This document shows positions 28,218-37,300 of a DNA stretch of 50,191 nucleotides, in pieces; within the stretch, counting starts at the first letter, position 1; each line of letters opens with the position of its first letter. Below the pieces are notes generated by a model. That model did not search any database, was not told the origin of the DNA, and saw only the letters and a list, made by a program, of their open reading frames with translations. This stretch comes from Chloroflexota bacterium (GTDB lineage: Bacteria > Chloroflexota > Limnocylindria > Limnocylindrales > Limnocylindraceae). A program made the translations under genes and the position numbers. The stretch lies in contig JAPLHR010000079.1 in NCBI GenBank assembly GCA_026389535.1, positions 1 to 50,191 of the forward strand, given 5' to 3'.

Positions 28218-28223
28218 TAGCCT
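28218..28223 (+). promoter_or_regulatory. -10 box (TAGCCT) of a leaderless start for the acidic small protein
   Basis: TAGCCT ends 7 nt before the GTG at 28231. It supports choosing this GTG over the ORF track's upstream ATG at 28126. Confidence 0.45.
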
Positions 28224-28230
28224 GCGCGGC

Positions 28231-28647
28231 GTGTACTTCTATGAACTTCACGAGGCGGACGACGAACTCGCTATCGGCATGACCCTCGCCCACGACGAGG
28301 CCTTCGCCCCGAGCGAGTTCTTGGCAATGGTGGAGACCGCCCGGAGTCGGGTGATGGAAACCTTTACCGAGGAGACCCTCATTGAGGCGATCGCCGCTGA
28401 GCTTGAACGCGAGCACGACTTTGCCGCCTCACTGGATTCCCGCCTGGTGGCCGCAGTGGGCATCTCTTCTGAGGAGGGCGAGACCCGCCTTCTAACGCAC
28501 GAGGGGGCGGGTGCCCACGCCGCTGACGAAGGCGAGGAGGAGGATCCCGACCTTGCCATCGCTGAGGCGCTGCTCTCAGGACGTGAGCCGATCGGCCTGC
28601 GCACCGCTGTCGTGGACCTAGAGAAGAACGAGTCGCTCGACTCTTAA
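28231..28647 (+). CDS. Conserved hypothetical acidic protein
   Basis: The track starts at 28126, but that start overlaps the divergent FtsB-like gene. A GTG at 28231, 7 nt after TAGCCT, gives 138 residues beginning VYFYELHEADDELAIGMTLAHDEAF. The protein is strongly acidic (SSEEGETRL, ADEGEEEDPDLAIAEALL), has no TM or signal, and seems to contain two parts: a compact N-terminal alpha/beta region (about 1-90) with FTEETLIEAIAAELEREHDF, and an acidic C-terminal region. The YFYELHE...AHDEAF and TLxEAIAxELExxHxF pattern looks like a lineage-restricted conserved family. I do not recognise a function. Confidence 0.65.
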   Translation: MYFYELHEADDELAIGMTLAHDEAFAPSEFLAMVETARSRVMETFTEETLIEAIAAELEREHDFAASLDSRLVAAVGISSEEGETRLLTHEGAGAHAADEGEEEDPDLAIAEALLSGREPIGLRTAVVDLEKNESLDS

Positions 28648-28663
28648 GGGCGTGGAGCTCGGG

Positions 28664-30271
28664 CTACCAGCGAGGCAGACCCTTTGAGCCCTTCCAGACT
28701 TGATTCATGATCGGTACGCCATCGGTGGCGACGTCAACGAAGTTTGGCTGTGATTGGTTGAGGATCACCGTTGGCAACATGCGCGTGCTGACCAGCCGTG
28801 ATCCCACGAATGTTGATTCAATAACGAGCCCCTCAGACGTTTCAACGGACCAGTTCTGGTCGAAGACGAAGTTCCCCATGGAGTAGAAGACCGGCTTGTC
28901 GTTGATGATCTCCATGGCACTCGCCCAGTGCGAGTGCGATCCAAGGATCATGTCGGCACCAGCCTCGATAGCCCGCTTGGCAAACCTACGCTGTGAGGCG
29001 GTCGGCTGCGCCTGGAACTCCAAGCCCCAGTGCGGGAAAACGATGACGACGTCGGCACCAGCGGCGCGAGCCGCCGCAATGGAGGCGCGCATCTCAAGGA
29101 CCCCAATCGGCGCACTCCCCGGCCGGTTTGCCCGCGCGTGCGTGCTCGGGTTTACCTGGTCGACTGCAACGATGCCCACGGTGATGCCACCAACGTCGGT
29201 GAGCCACGGGCGCTGCGCCTCAGCAAGGTTTGCCCCGGCGCCACCGCTGCCCATGCCGGCAGCTTTTACAGCGGCAATAGTCTCGGGGATGCGATAGACG
29301 CCCCCATCGCCGATGTGATTGTTTGCCAGCGAGAGGAAATCAAAGCCTGCCTCTTTCACCACCCGCAGAAGCGCGGGGTTTCCCGTGAAGGTTGTACCTG
29401 AGTTGTGTTGGCGCCACTTCTTCGGTGTTGGCGATTCAAGGTTCGCGATCGAGAGATCTGCCTGCTGGAAGAGTGAGCGCATCAGGCCGTTGATGCCGCC
29501 ACCGCTTACGTAGCGCGCGGCGACACGTGGCACGCCAAATTGGCTGCAACAGGTTGTGCCAGTGATATCGGCAAAGCCGCCATCAAAGAGCGATTCTGCC
29601 CCACGCTTTGAGCGCTTCGCGTTGGCTGAAACGCCACGGTCAAGCAGGATGTCGCCACCAGCTGCCAGAGTCCATGCGGTTGCAGGATCGTACGCGAGCG
29701 GACCGGAGAGCCAATCTGCAGGAATCGATGCGTCGAGGGGAAGCTCGGCGCGCAGCGGCCAATCGGCCAGCGAAGCAACGCGCTGCACGCCAACGATTGC
29801 AGCCCCCTCCCACGTAAGGGTGCGAAGCGCCGGCTCAAGGGCGGCGAGTCGCACGAACCCTGCCGCCTTCTCATCAGCGGCGAGTGCCGCCTTGAGGGCG
29901 GTGCGGTCCGCGACGAGTGTCAGGCGAGATGTGATTGAGGTGGCCGAGAGGCCGAGTGCCGCAAGGATGGCGCTCGACTCCGGCGCAATCAGGATCAGTT
30001 TGGTGATCGGTAGCTTCCCCCCGACCTCAGTGAGGCGCGCGACCCCAACGCTCGTGAGCGCGGTGAGGGTGCTGCGGTATCCGGCAACGGGGATCAGCGG
30101 GCTCCGTGTGTCGCTGGTCGGTGAGGGGCTTGCGCTAGCCGAAGGATCTCCGCTCGCCCCCGACGGCGCAGCAGAGGTGCCACACGCGGCGGCAAGCAGG
30201 AGTGCGAGCGCGAGCGTGAAGAGGCTGCGACGTCGCGGCAACGGGGCCTGGGTCACAGCGGGCAGATGCAC
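28664..30271 (-). CDS. CapA/PgsA-like metallophosphatase lipoprotein
   Basis: This 535-residue exported protein starts with a lipoprotein signal (SLFTLALALLLAAACGTS) and a Ser/Pro-rich linker. Residues of about 50-200 form an extra N-terminal domain of unknown type. The C-terminal CapA domain is clear: LAAGGDILLDRGV (metal-binding Asp), SIANLESP, FDFLSLANNHIGDGG, VVIVFPHWGLEF, MILGSHSHWASAMEI and VFYSMGNFVFDQ, all family signatures. CapA homologues take part in poly-gamma-glutamate capsule synthesis, but many are uncharacterised surface phosphatases, and no capBC genes are nearby. The GTG at 30271 sits 6 nt from TAGGAT, within the promoter shared with the divergent nucleosidase gene. Confidence 0.85.
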   Translation of the reverse strand: MHLPAVTQAPLPRRRSLFTLALALLLAAACGTSAAPSGASGDPSASASPSPTSDTRSPLIPVAGYRSTLTALTSVGVARLTEVGGKLPITKLILIAPESSAILAALGLSATSITSRLTLVADRTALKAALAADEKAAGFVRLAALEPALRTLTWEGAAIVGVQRVASLADWPLRAELPLDASIPADWLSGPLAYDPATAWTLAAGGDILLDRGVSANAKRSKRGAESLFDGGFADITGTTCCSQFGVPRVAARYVSGGGINGLMRSLFQQADLSIANLESPTPKKWRQHNSGTTFTGNPALLRVVKEAGFDFLSLANNHIGDGGVYRIPETIAAVKAAGMGSGGAGANLAEAQRPWLTDVGGITVGIVAVDQVNPSTHARANRPGSAPIGVLEMRASIAAARAAGADVVIVFPHWGLEFQAQPTASQRRFAKRAIEAGADMILGSHSHWASAMEIINDKPVFYSMGNFVFDQNWSVETSEGLVIESTFVGSRLVSTRMLPTVILNQSQPNFVDVATDGVPIMNQVWKGSKGLPRW

Positions 30272-30276
30272 ACCGC

Positions 30277-30283
30277 TATCCTA
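30277..30283. promoter_or_regulatory. Shared bidirectional -10 (TATCCTA/TAGGATA) for capA-like gene and mtnN
   Basis: The two start codons are only 17 bp apart. TATCCT (plus, 30277-30282) ends 6 nt before ATG 30289, and TAGGAT (minus, 30283-30278) ends 6 nt before GTG 30271. Five of six bases are shared, so both leaderless promoters use one duplex site and must exclude each other. Confidence 0.6.
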
Positions 30284-30288
30284 CCCCC

Positions 30289-31044
30289 ATGCCGCAACAC
30301 TTCCGCCCATCAGGCCCAACGCTCATCGCTGCCGCGCTCAGCGAGGAGCGCGCCGCCCTTGAGGCGCTCGCCACCGACCTGGTGCCGCACACACTGCCAG
30401 GACTTGTAGAGGGTGCACTGCTCATCGGCCACATCGACACACACCCGGTCGCCCTGCTGCGCTGTGGAGTCGGCAAGGTCGCCTCGGTGGTTGCAGTCAC
30501 CGCCGCCCTGGCAGTTGAGCCCCGCTGCGTGATCTCGGTCGGCTCCGCCGGCGCCCTGCATGCGGGATATCGCGTCGGCGACGTCCTACTCGCCGATGGT
30601 GTCTTGCAGCATGACTTTGCCGCAGCAGAGGCCGATGGCTTTCGACTCTTCGGCTACGGCGCAGAAATTCCGTCGAAAGGCGACCCCCTACTCGTCGCCG
30701 ATACCGAGCTCGTCACCGCAGCGTTTGATGCCGCCACACCAACAACGACACGCCTTGGGATCAACCTCCGTCGCGGCCGCATCGCCACCGGCGACTGGTT
30801 TGTCGCCGACCAGAAGGTTCGCGATGCGATTGCCGCCCGCAGCTCAGCCGACCTCGTTGAGATGGAGGGGGCGGCCATCGCCTATGCGGCACGCACGCAC
30901 GGCATCCCCTGGCTGGTGATCCGCAGCGTAAGCGACTCTGGTGATGGCGAGGCCACGCTGAGCTTCTGGGAGTATCTCGCGCTCGCCTCAAAGAACGCCG
31001 CCGAGATTGTGCGCGCCATCCTGCCAGCGCTGGAGCGCCGCTAG
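30289..31044 (+). CDS. mtnN: 5'-methylthioadenosine/S-adenosylhomocysteine nucleosidase
   Basis: This 251-residue phosphorylase-superfamily nucleosidase hydrolyses MTA and SAH to adenine plus the thioribose. Features are LIAAALSEERAALEAL at the N-terminus, LLRCGVGKVASVVAVTAAL, CVISVGSAGALHAGYRVGDVLLAD, GRIATGDWFVAD, the substrate-binding DLVEMEGAAIAYAA (catalytic-site Glu) and VIRSVSDSGDGEAT with the general-acid Asp position. Related futalosine or purine nucleoside phosphorylases cannot be fully excluded. Its stop is shared with the convergent murI stop inside a CTAG palindrome. The start is leaderless (see the shared promoter). Confidence 0.85.
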   Translation: MPQHFRPSGPTLIAAALSEERAALEALATDLVPHTLPGLVEGALLIGHIDTHPVALLRCGVGKVASVVAVTAALAVEPRCVISVGSAGALHAGYRVGDVLLADGVLQHDFAAAEADGFRLFGYGAEIPSKGDPLLVADTELVTAAFDAATPTTTRLGINLRRGRIATGDWFVADQKVRDAIAARSSADLVEMEGAAIAYAARTHGIPWLVIRSVSDSGDGEATLSFWEYLALASKNAAEIVRAILPALERR

Positions 31045-31931
31045 CTGCGCTTCGCCCCCAGCGTCATCTGCTGCGCGCGCGGTGCAGTCTCACCAAAAAG
31101 TCGGGTAGCAAGCGCATCCACCACCGAAGGATCCCCTGTCGTGAAGATCTGATGCGCTGGAAGCACGGGCGCTGAGGCTGGCGCGGAGTGTCCAAGGTGG
31201 CCGGGGTCGGCCGCCGTCCCGCGGCTCGATCCTGGAGCCTCAAGCCCATTCACCGCGATGATCTCTTGAAGGAAGCTTGCCGTTGCTGCGGCGGAATCAA
31301 CCACAGCAATTGGGGCACCGAGCGCCGCATCAATTGCACCGCGAATCAACGGGAAGTGGGTGCAGCCGAGCAGTAGGGTGTCGACGCGCTCGCTCGGCTC
31401 ACCAGCGAGAAACGGGTCGATCGCCGCGTGGATGGCGTCGCTCATCTCTTTCGTGTTCGTGAGACCTGACTCAATGAGCGGAACAAGTTCAGAGGCGGCT
31501 CGCTCAGTCACCCGCGTGCCAGGATTCTCATCTTTGATGGCGGCAAAGTAGGCACGCGACCGAACGGTTGCAATGGTAGCCAACACGCCGACCCGGCCGG
31601 TGCGTGTCGCCAGCGCCGCCGCCGCCGCTCCCGGTCGGACCACGCCAATGATCGGCGTTGACGGGTGCCGCTCACGAAGATGCTCGAGCGCGACGGCCGT
31701 CGCGGTATTGCAGGCGATGATGATCGCCTTTACGCCGCGTGCCACCAGTTCGTCGCTGAGCTCTTCGGCAAAGGTGCGCACTTCAGCGTCACTCCGGGTG
31801 CCGTATGGATGACGGGCGCTATCGCCGATGTAGATGGTGGATTCGGCTGGAAGGCGCGCCTGCACTTCACGCAGAACGGTGAGGCCGCCGATCCCTGAAT
31901 CGAAGAGCCCGATTGGGCGTGGGTCACTCAT
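31041..31931 (-). CDS. murI: Glutamate racemase
   Basis: This 296-residue enzyme supplies D-glutamate for peptidoglycan. The catalytic cysteines are in AIIIACNTATAVAL and LLLGCTHFPLIRGAI, and the N-terminus PIGLFDSGIGGLTVLREV carries the substrate-binding D-S-G segment. The C-terminal 40 residues or so after the racemase core (EAPGSSRGTAADPG and onward) are Pro/Ala rich and extend the usual length modestly. The ATG overlaps the methyltransferase stop by eight bases (ATGAGTGA), and the TAG stop sits in a CTAG shared with the convergent nucleosidase gene. Confidence 0.94.
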   Translation of the reverse strand: MSDPRPIGLFDSGIGGLTVLREVQARLPAESTIYIGDSARHPYGTRSDAEVRTFAEELSDELVARGVKAIIIACNTATAVALEHLRERHPSTPIIGVVRPGAAAAALATRTGRVGVLATIATVRSRAYFAAIKDENPGTRVTERAASELVPLIESGLTNTKEMSDAIHAAIDPFLAGEPSERVDTLLLGCTHFPLIRGAIDAALGAPIAVVDSAAATASFLQEIIAVNGLEAPGSSRGTAADPGHLGHSAPASAPVLPAHQIFTTGDPSVVDALATRLFGETAPRAQQMTLGAKRS

Positions 31932-32706
31932 GCGCTGACCGTAGCAGCCAGCGCAGACGATCGTCGGCGCCGACCCTCGTCACGCGTAGGCCTGCCGCGG
32001 CGGCGAGGGCTCGCACCTCATCCGGCTGCCAGGCACGAATCGCGAATGGAGCTCGGTCGGGATAGATCACCGTAAGGCGGCCGTCTACCCCCACCGCCCG
32101 ATGCCGAATCTCCAGTAGGACGGTGTTGCTGCGCGCCTGCGGGTCGGGCGTAATGCGGCTTTCACGTCGCACCGTTGTGAAATCAGCGTCTGCACGCTCT
32201 AGATCAACGCTCCACTCACCCTCGACCTCATCCGTGAACAGCTGCGGGTCCATCAGCGTGGCGTCAATCCCCACCTGCCCACCAGGTGCGCAGTGCAGCG
32301 CCGCTGTTCGTAAGAGCGCTTCAAGGTCAGCGGGCGCGGTGATCAGCGAGAGCAGATCGCCGCCAATAATCACCAAACTTGCTGCGGTCGCTTCGTGACG
32401 CCAGGTTCGTCCATCGGCAGCGATCCATTCGGCGGCAGCGGCGCGCTCAGCGGCCAGGGCGAGGGCGGCCAGATCGAGATCAATGCCGATCAGCTGCCGT
32501 TCGCTGGAGTCGAGAGCGGTCAAGACGCGACCTGCCCCGCAGCCGATCTCCAGGATGGGACCAGTTGACTCCGCCGCTACACCCCGCCAATACGCCAGAT
32601 CACCGTCGGCGGCGGATGTGAGGTCACGTTCGTCGGCGAGCAGGCGGTTTCGTACCTCAGACGCAGTTTCGCTGGATGCGGTTTCGCTCAGCGGGAGGGT
32701 TCCCAA
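31924..32706 (-). CDS. Class I SAM-dependent methyltransferase
   Basis: This roughly 255-260-residue methyltransferase has motif I PILEIGCGAGRVLTAL, the acidic ribose-binding IGIDLDLAALALA and a post-motif region ASLVIIGGDLLSLI. The C-terminal half (VEGEWSVDLERADADFTTVRRESRI, VIYPDRAPFAIRAWQPDEVRAL) resembles small-molecule methyltransferases acting on an unknown acceptor. The start is uncertain: the track uses TTG at 32706, overlapping the agmatinase gene by 19 bases, whereas a CTG at 32691 would give the 4-nt CTGA overlap typical of this genome. It is coupled to murI downstream, but a role in wall synthesis is not implied by sequence. Confidence 0.75.
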   Translation of the reverse strand: MGTLPLSETASSETASEVRNRLLADERDLTSAADGDLAYWRGVAAESTGPILEIGCGAGRVLTALDSSERQLIGIDLDLAALALAAERAAAAEWIAADGRTWRHEATAASLVIIGGDLLSLITAPADLEALLRTAALHCAPGGQVGIDATLMDPQLFTDEVEGEWSVDLERADADFTTVRRESRITPDPQARSNTVLLEIRHRAVGVDGRLTVIYPDRAPFAIRAWQPDEVRALAAAAGLRVTRVGADDRLRWLLRSAHE

Positions 32707-33758
32707 CGAATCGTCTCGCCGGACTCCTTACGCTTCGCCAGCGCGCTAATCACCTCAAGTGCGGCACGGTTGGCGATCATCGCCGTTGACTCGGCCCAGT
32801 CATACGGTGGTGAGACCTCAACGATGTCCATTCCTGCGATCGGGACCTGTGCCGCAATCTGGCGGAGGCCACGGAGCAACTCGCGAGAGAGCATCCCGCC
32901 CGGCTCTGGTGTGCCCGTTCCTGGCGCGAGGCCCGGATCGACCACATCAATATCAAGGCTGATCCAGATCGCATCTGGGCCGTCGAGCGCCTCGGCGATG
33001 GCGGTTGCGATGACCGCCTCTGAGCCACGCTCCTCGATCTCGGTCATGAAGTGACTGCGCATGCCGTGCTCGCGCGTCCAAGCGAGTGTCTCTTTATCAG
33101 GAAAGTAGCCGCGCAGGCCGACCTGCACAAAGTTCTTGCCGAGCACCGCGCCAGACTCGATCAGGCGCCGCATTGGCGAACCGTGGCTGTGCAGCGAGCC
33201 GTAGCCATCAATGGAGGCGTCGGCGTGGGCATCAAAGTGCAGGATGCCGATGCGCTGCGGCCAGCGCATCTCGGCAATCGCTGTTGCGTTGGGCCACGTG
33301 ATGGAGTGATCGCCACCGAGCACGATGGGGATCGCACCAGTCTCAGCAACCTCACGAACCTTGCGGTAGATGGCGCCGTGTCCGTGCTCGAGTCGTCCTG
33401 GGTAAACCAGGGCGTCACCCGCATCAACGGCGGTGAGGGCGACAAACGGCTCAACGCCCACCTGCAGTGAGTGCAGGGTGCCAGTTTGGTATTGCGCCTC
33501 ACGGATGGCGCGAGGGCCGAAGCGTGTGCCGGGACGATGGGTGACCGCATCATCAAACGGTGCGCCGATGATGGCGATGTCGGCCTTGCGACGACGGATC
33601 TCAGCCACATCCTCAACCCACGGGAGTTGAGCGAAGCTGACCGGTCCCGCATACGAGGGGCGATCGAGTGGGTCGCGCTGCTCTGGGGTGCCGCTCCAGC
33701 CGAGCGCGGCGAGAGAGGCGGCGAAGGGTGGGGTATTCGGGCTCATATTGGTCACCAT
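32688..33758 (-). CDS. speB: Agmatinase/ureohydrolase family protein
   Basis: This 356-residue manganese ureohydrolase carries all three family signatures: IPIVLGGDHSITWP, ILHFDAHADAS and ISLDIDVVDPGLAPGTGTPEPGGM, which hold the six metal ligands. The N-terminal PSYAGPVSFAQLPWVED and FGPRAIREAQYQ segments are closest to agmatinase/guanidinobutyrase-type enzymes, which release urea from a guanidino substrate. Agmatine would yield putrescine. The exact substrate is not certain. Start choice is open between ATG 33758 (MVTNM) and ATG 33746 (MSPNTPP). A TAGGAT box about 50 nt upstream could be the promoter. Confidence 0.85.
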   Translation of the reverse strand: MVTNMSPNTPPFAASLAALGWSGTPEQRDPLDRPSYAGPVSFAQLPWVEDVAEIRRRKADIAIIGAPFDDAVTHRPGTRFGPRAIREAQYQTGTLHSLQVGVEPFVALTAVDAGDALVYPGRLEHGHGAIYRKVREVAETGAIPIVLGGDHSITWPNATAIAEMRWPQRIGILHFDAHADASIDGYGSLHSHGSPMRRLIESGAVLGKNFVQVGLRGYFPDKETLAWTREHGMRSHFMTEIEERGSEAVIATAIAEALDGPDAIWISLDIDVVDPGLAPGTGTPEPGGMLSRELLRGLRQIAAQVPIAGMDIVEVSPPYDWAESTAMIANRAALEVISALAKRKESGETIRWEPSR

Positions 33759-33810
33759 CTATCTCAGATGCGCCGCCGGTGCGAGCCGACGTCCAGCAGG
33801 GCGCGTGGCA

Positions 33811-33816
33811 ATCCTA
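33811..33816 (-). promoter_or_regulatory. Possible -10 (TAGGAT) upstream of the agmatinase gene
   Basis: TAGGAT occurs on the minus strand in the 84-nt gap before the agmatinase gene, with CCCCTTCGAGGGG (a small hairpin) just upstream. A leader of about 45-50 nt would follow. The hairpin may end the preceding membrane-protein transcript. Confidence 0.35.
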
Positions 33817-33842
33817 CACCCCTCGAAGGGGAGATTCGAGGC

Positions 33843-34355
33843 CTAGACCGAGTCGATCTCACTCCGTGAAATTGCCGCCTCAGCCACGACCACAAGGGCG
33901 ACGGCGATTAGCAGCCCGGTCGGTCCACCGAGGCTAATAATGCGCAGGGCGAGGTAGCCACCGATCAGGGCCCCCGCGAACAACCCGCGCCGCACGCACC
34001 GCCGTCGGCGTACCCGCCAGACGCCTGGATGCCCCTGAAAGGAGCGCAACAGAAGAAGCCCCGTGATCCCGAGCGTCACGGTGAGAGCCAGCGCACCCGC
34101 AACGGCAAGGGCGCGCGTCGGTTCGTCAACGGGATCAATCGTGAGCGCTCCGGCAATAGTGACCAGCGCCGCAATCAGCGCGCCTAGGCCGAGGAGGCGG
34201 ATGAGCCGCTGATCTCCGGCGGGGATGCGTGGTGGTGTGGGAGCCGCGGCGGCGGTGCGCAACACCTTCCCCGCGAACGGCGTAGCTGGCTGTTGATCGA
34301 GCGGCAGCTCAAGCTGCTCAGCAGCGCTGCGCCGCTCTCCATCACGGAGCGTCAT
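33843..34355 (-). CDS. Hypothetical four-helix membrane protein
   Basis: This 170-residue protein is of unknown function. After a polar, Pro/Ala-rich N-terminus of about 48 residues there are roughly four hydrophobic helices: LIRLLGLGALIAALVTIAGAL, ALAVAGALALTVTLGITGLLLL, GLFAGALIGGYLALRIISL and LLIAVALVVVAEAAI. An Arg-rich loop (WRVRRRRCVRRG) lies between the second and third helices, so that loop probably faces the cytoplasm. The ATG shares ATGA with the stop of the UvrD-type helicase gene, hence it is co-translated with it, but no functional link is evident. I do not recognise the family. Confidence 0.6.
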   Translation of the reverse strand: MTLRDGERRSAAEQLELPLDQQPATPFAGKVLRTAAAAPTPPRIPAGDQRLIRLLGLGALIAALVTIAGALTIDPVDEPTRALAVAGALALTVTLGITGLLLLRSFQGHPGVWRVRRRRCVRRGLFAGALIGGYLALRIISLGGPTGLLIAVALVVVAEAAISRSEIDSV

Positions 34356-37300
34356 GCGGGCCGCCCCGCCGGAGCCTTCGATGCTGGGCAGAGCTCACGG
34401 TACGAGCAGTAGGTGCAGGTCATCAACTCTGGCTTTGGATCCATGACGCCAGCCAGGATCCCCTCCGCTGCAACCACGATCAGTTCGCGCGCCTTCACGA
34501 TGCGCTTCGGTTCTACCGGCACGGTGGCAACACGGCCGGTGTCGAGGAAGCGCAGGCTCACCTCGTCGGGGAGGCGCCCCGTTACAGCGCGCCAAGCCAG
34601 CGCGTAGAGCTGCAGCTGGAGTGACTCTTTCGCCCGCTTACGGCTCGCGTCGTCATCATCGCGTCCGCCGGTCTTGTAATCGCTGACCACCACCCACTCA
34701 TCGTCACCGAGCGGCAGGGTTGGGCGCACAACGTCACCCGGCACATCAATGGTCGGAATCGGAGCGCTGCGACCCTCGGGTGGGAGCGCCTGCACATCAA
34801 CGCGATCCCAACGGCCGCGAATCTTATGCCCACCAAGTTCAAACGAGAAGTCTTTCTCAACGTAAGCCGGCGCGTGACCTGTTGCGATCTCCTCACTGCG
34901 GAATCGTGCGATCGCCTCCTGAGCCGCCGTATGGCGGGCCTCTTCGTGGCTGCGCGAGAGGAAGCCCGCACTCTGCCAACTGCGCTCAAGTGCGGCATAA
35001 AGCTCGTCGAGTTGCGGGGGTGCTCCCACCATCTGCCCGCGATGGAACTCGGCAACGGCGGCGTGCATCGCAGCGCCGTACGTTGCAGAGTGATGCGGTG
35101 GCAGCGGAATGCGGAGGCGTTGCTGATAGTGGTAGCGCAGCGGGCAGGCAATGAAGGCCTCGATCGCCGTAAAGCTCAAGGTGAGTGGCGCACTCTCCCC
35201 CGCCCCAGGTTCGCGCACGGGGAGAACCGGGAGTGGTGGAGCGACAATCGCGAGGCCATCAATTTTGGAGGTCGGCTCACCGGTTAACGGAAACTCCTCA
35301 AGTTGCTCTCGACTGAGGTCGAGTGCCTCGGCAACAAATCGGCTGACCTTGCGCGGACGGACGCCACCACTGCTCCGCTCTGCAGCGGTAAGGGCCAAGC
35401 GTTCGCACGCCCTAGTCAGTGCGACATAGGCGAGGCGTCGCTCCTCGCGTAGCGCCTCTTCGTCCGCCTCGGTTGGTCCATCTGGGGCACGAGGGTCGCG
35501 CGGCACCACATCATCAGAGCCGCCGAGCTCTGCAGCGAGCGCGAGGCGCGGCGGTCGACCCTTGGCCGGGAAGCGCCCCTCAACGAGGTTCGCAGCAAAG
35601 ACGACGGGAAACTCGAGTCCCTTCGCCTGGTGAATCGTGAGGAGCGCGACCGCATCAAGGTCGGGATCAACATCAGCGGCCGACGGATCATCCCCCGCCT
35701 CACCGAGCTCCTCGAGGTAGCGCACCAAGAATGGGGCGCGATCGAGCTCCAGCAGTCGGCTGCGGGAGCGCACCACATCGAAGAGGCGTCCGATGTTGCG
35801 AATGCGCTCATCGGACTCGGGAGTTGCTTCGCGGGTGAGCTCGGCAAGCAGGCCCGACTCACGCAGCCAGCGATAGAGCACCTCACCACTCGTGCGCTCG
35901 ACACTCTCTTGCACCACCCCAGCGAGGCGTTCCAAGAGTCGCTCGGTGGCCTCATGCCCCGCCCCAACCGTTGCGAGGCTCTCCCGCAGCGAGAGATGAT
36001 CGCGGCGCGACTTCCCGACCGCAGCGGCCAGGATCGTGGGTGGCACCTTGAAGCGCGACTCTGCGACGATCAGGAAGAGTGGTGCTGCGGCATCTGGGTC
36101 GGCCGCATGGCGTAGGCCCGCCAAGAGGAGGCGCACCTCGGGGCGATCGTAGAGTCCGGCAGCGCCGCTCGAACGCCACGGAATACCGAGCATGTTGAGG
36201 CTGCGCCCAATCTCCACGCTGTCAACGTTCGCCCGCACGAGCACCGCGTGATCGCGGGCTCGCCGACCCCCCGCGATGGCGTCGCGGATCTCTGACGCGA
36301 TCCAATCGGCCTCGTTCGCCGTGGTACGGAATCGGCGGAAGGTGACGGGAGGCGCATCGCCGGGCATCCCCTCTGGGGTGAGCTCCTTTGAGATGCCGAG
36401 GCGTACCTCGAGCCGATGCGGATCATTGAAGCGAATGAGGCGTCGTGCGGCTGTGAGCACGGAGCCCGTGCTGCGGTAGTTCTTGGTCAAGACCACTTTG
36501 CTCGCATCGGGGTACCGCTCGGTGAAGTTCAGGATGTTGCTGATCGCCGCCCCACGGAAGCGATAGATCGACTGGTCGTCATCGCCGACGACGGTGAGAT
36601 TGCGCCGTCCATCGGAGAGGAGATCGACTAGCGCCCCCTGCAGTCGATTCGTATCTTGGTACTCGTCAACCAAGATCCAACGGTGCTGTTCCCGTGCTCG
36701 TGCGGCAACTAGGGGGTCATCACGCAGCAGCTCATAGGCGCGCAACACCTGATCCCCAAAATCGAGCAGGCCGCGCTCATTCAGAATTGTTCGATAGGTG
36801 CGCAGCGCCGCGCTCAGCTCCCCATGCTCGGTGGCGAGGAGGTCCACCGCATCGGCATACGAGGCAAGCTTCCGCTGGAGTTCAAGGTCGGCGGTTGAGG
36901 TGGCGGCGCTTCGTGCTTTGCCAGCCCGCTCCTGAAGATCTGCAGCAAACTTCTGAATCTCATCGGGACCGAGCGCCTCATCCTTGGCGCGCGAGAAGTA
37001 GCCGGCGATGTCGCTGAGAAAACGCGTCGGATCTCCGAGCGGCAAGAATCGCTTGAGGCCGAGTTCAAAGAGGTGCTCACGAAGCAGGAGCACCACCTCG
37101 GCGCGCCCAAGAACACGCAACTCGCCGGAGAGGCCGAGCCGATGTGCATTGGCGCGGAGTAGTTCATCGCCCCAGGCGTGGAAGGTTTTGATTGGGGTCG
37201 TGGCGTATCCGTAGGGAACGAGGCGGTCGACGCGCCCCTGCATCTCCTCCGCCGCACGCTCCGTGAAGGTGAGTGCCAAGATCTCTTCTGGCTCGGCGCG

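Noticed and set aside
26217-33758. An agmatine-to-GABA operon combining the ALDH and agmatinase genes
   Set aside because: The genes are 5 kb apart, on opposite strands and in separate units, and no putrescine aminotransferase or oxidase is present in between.
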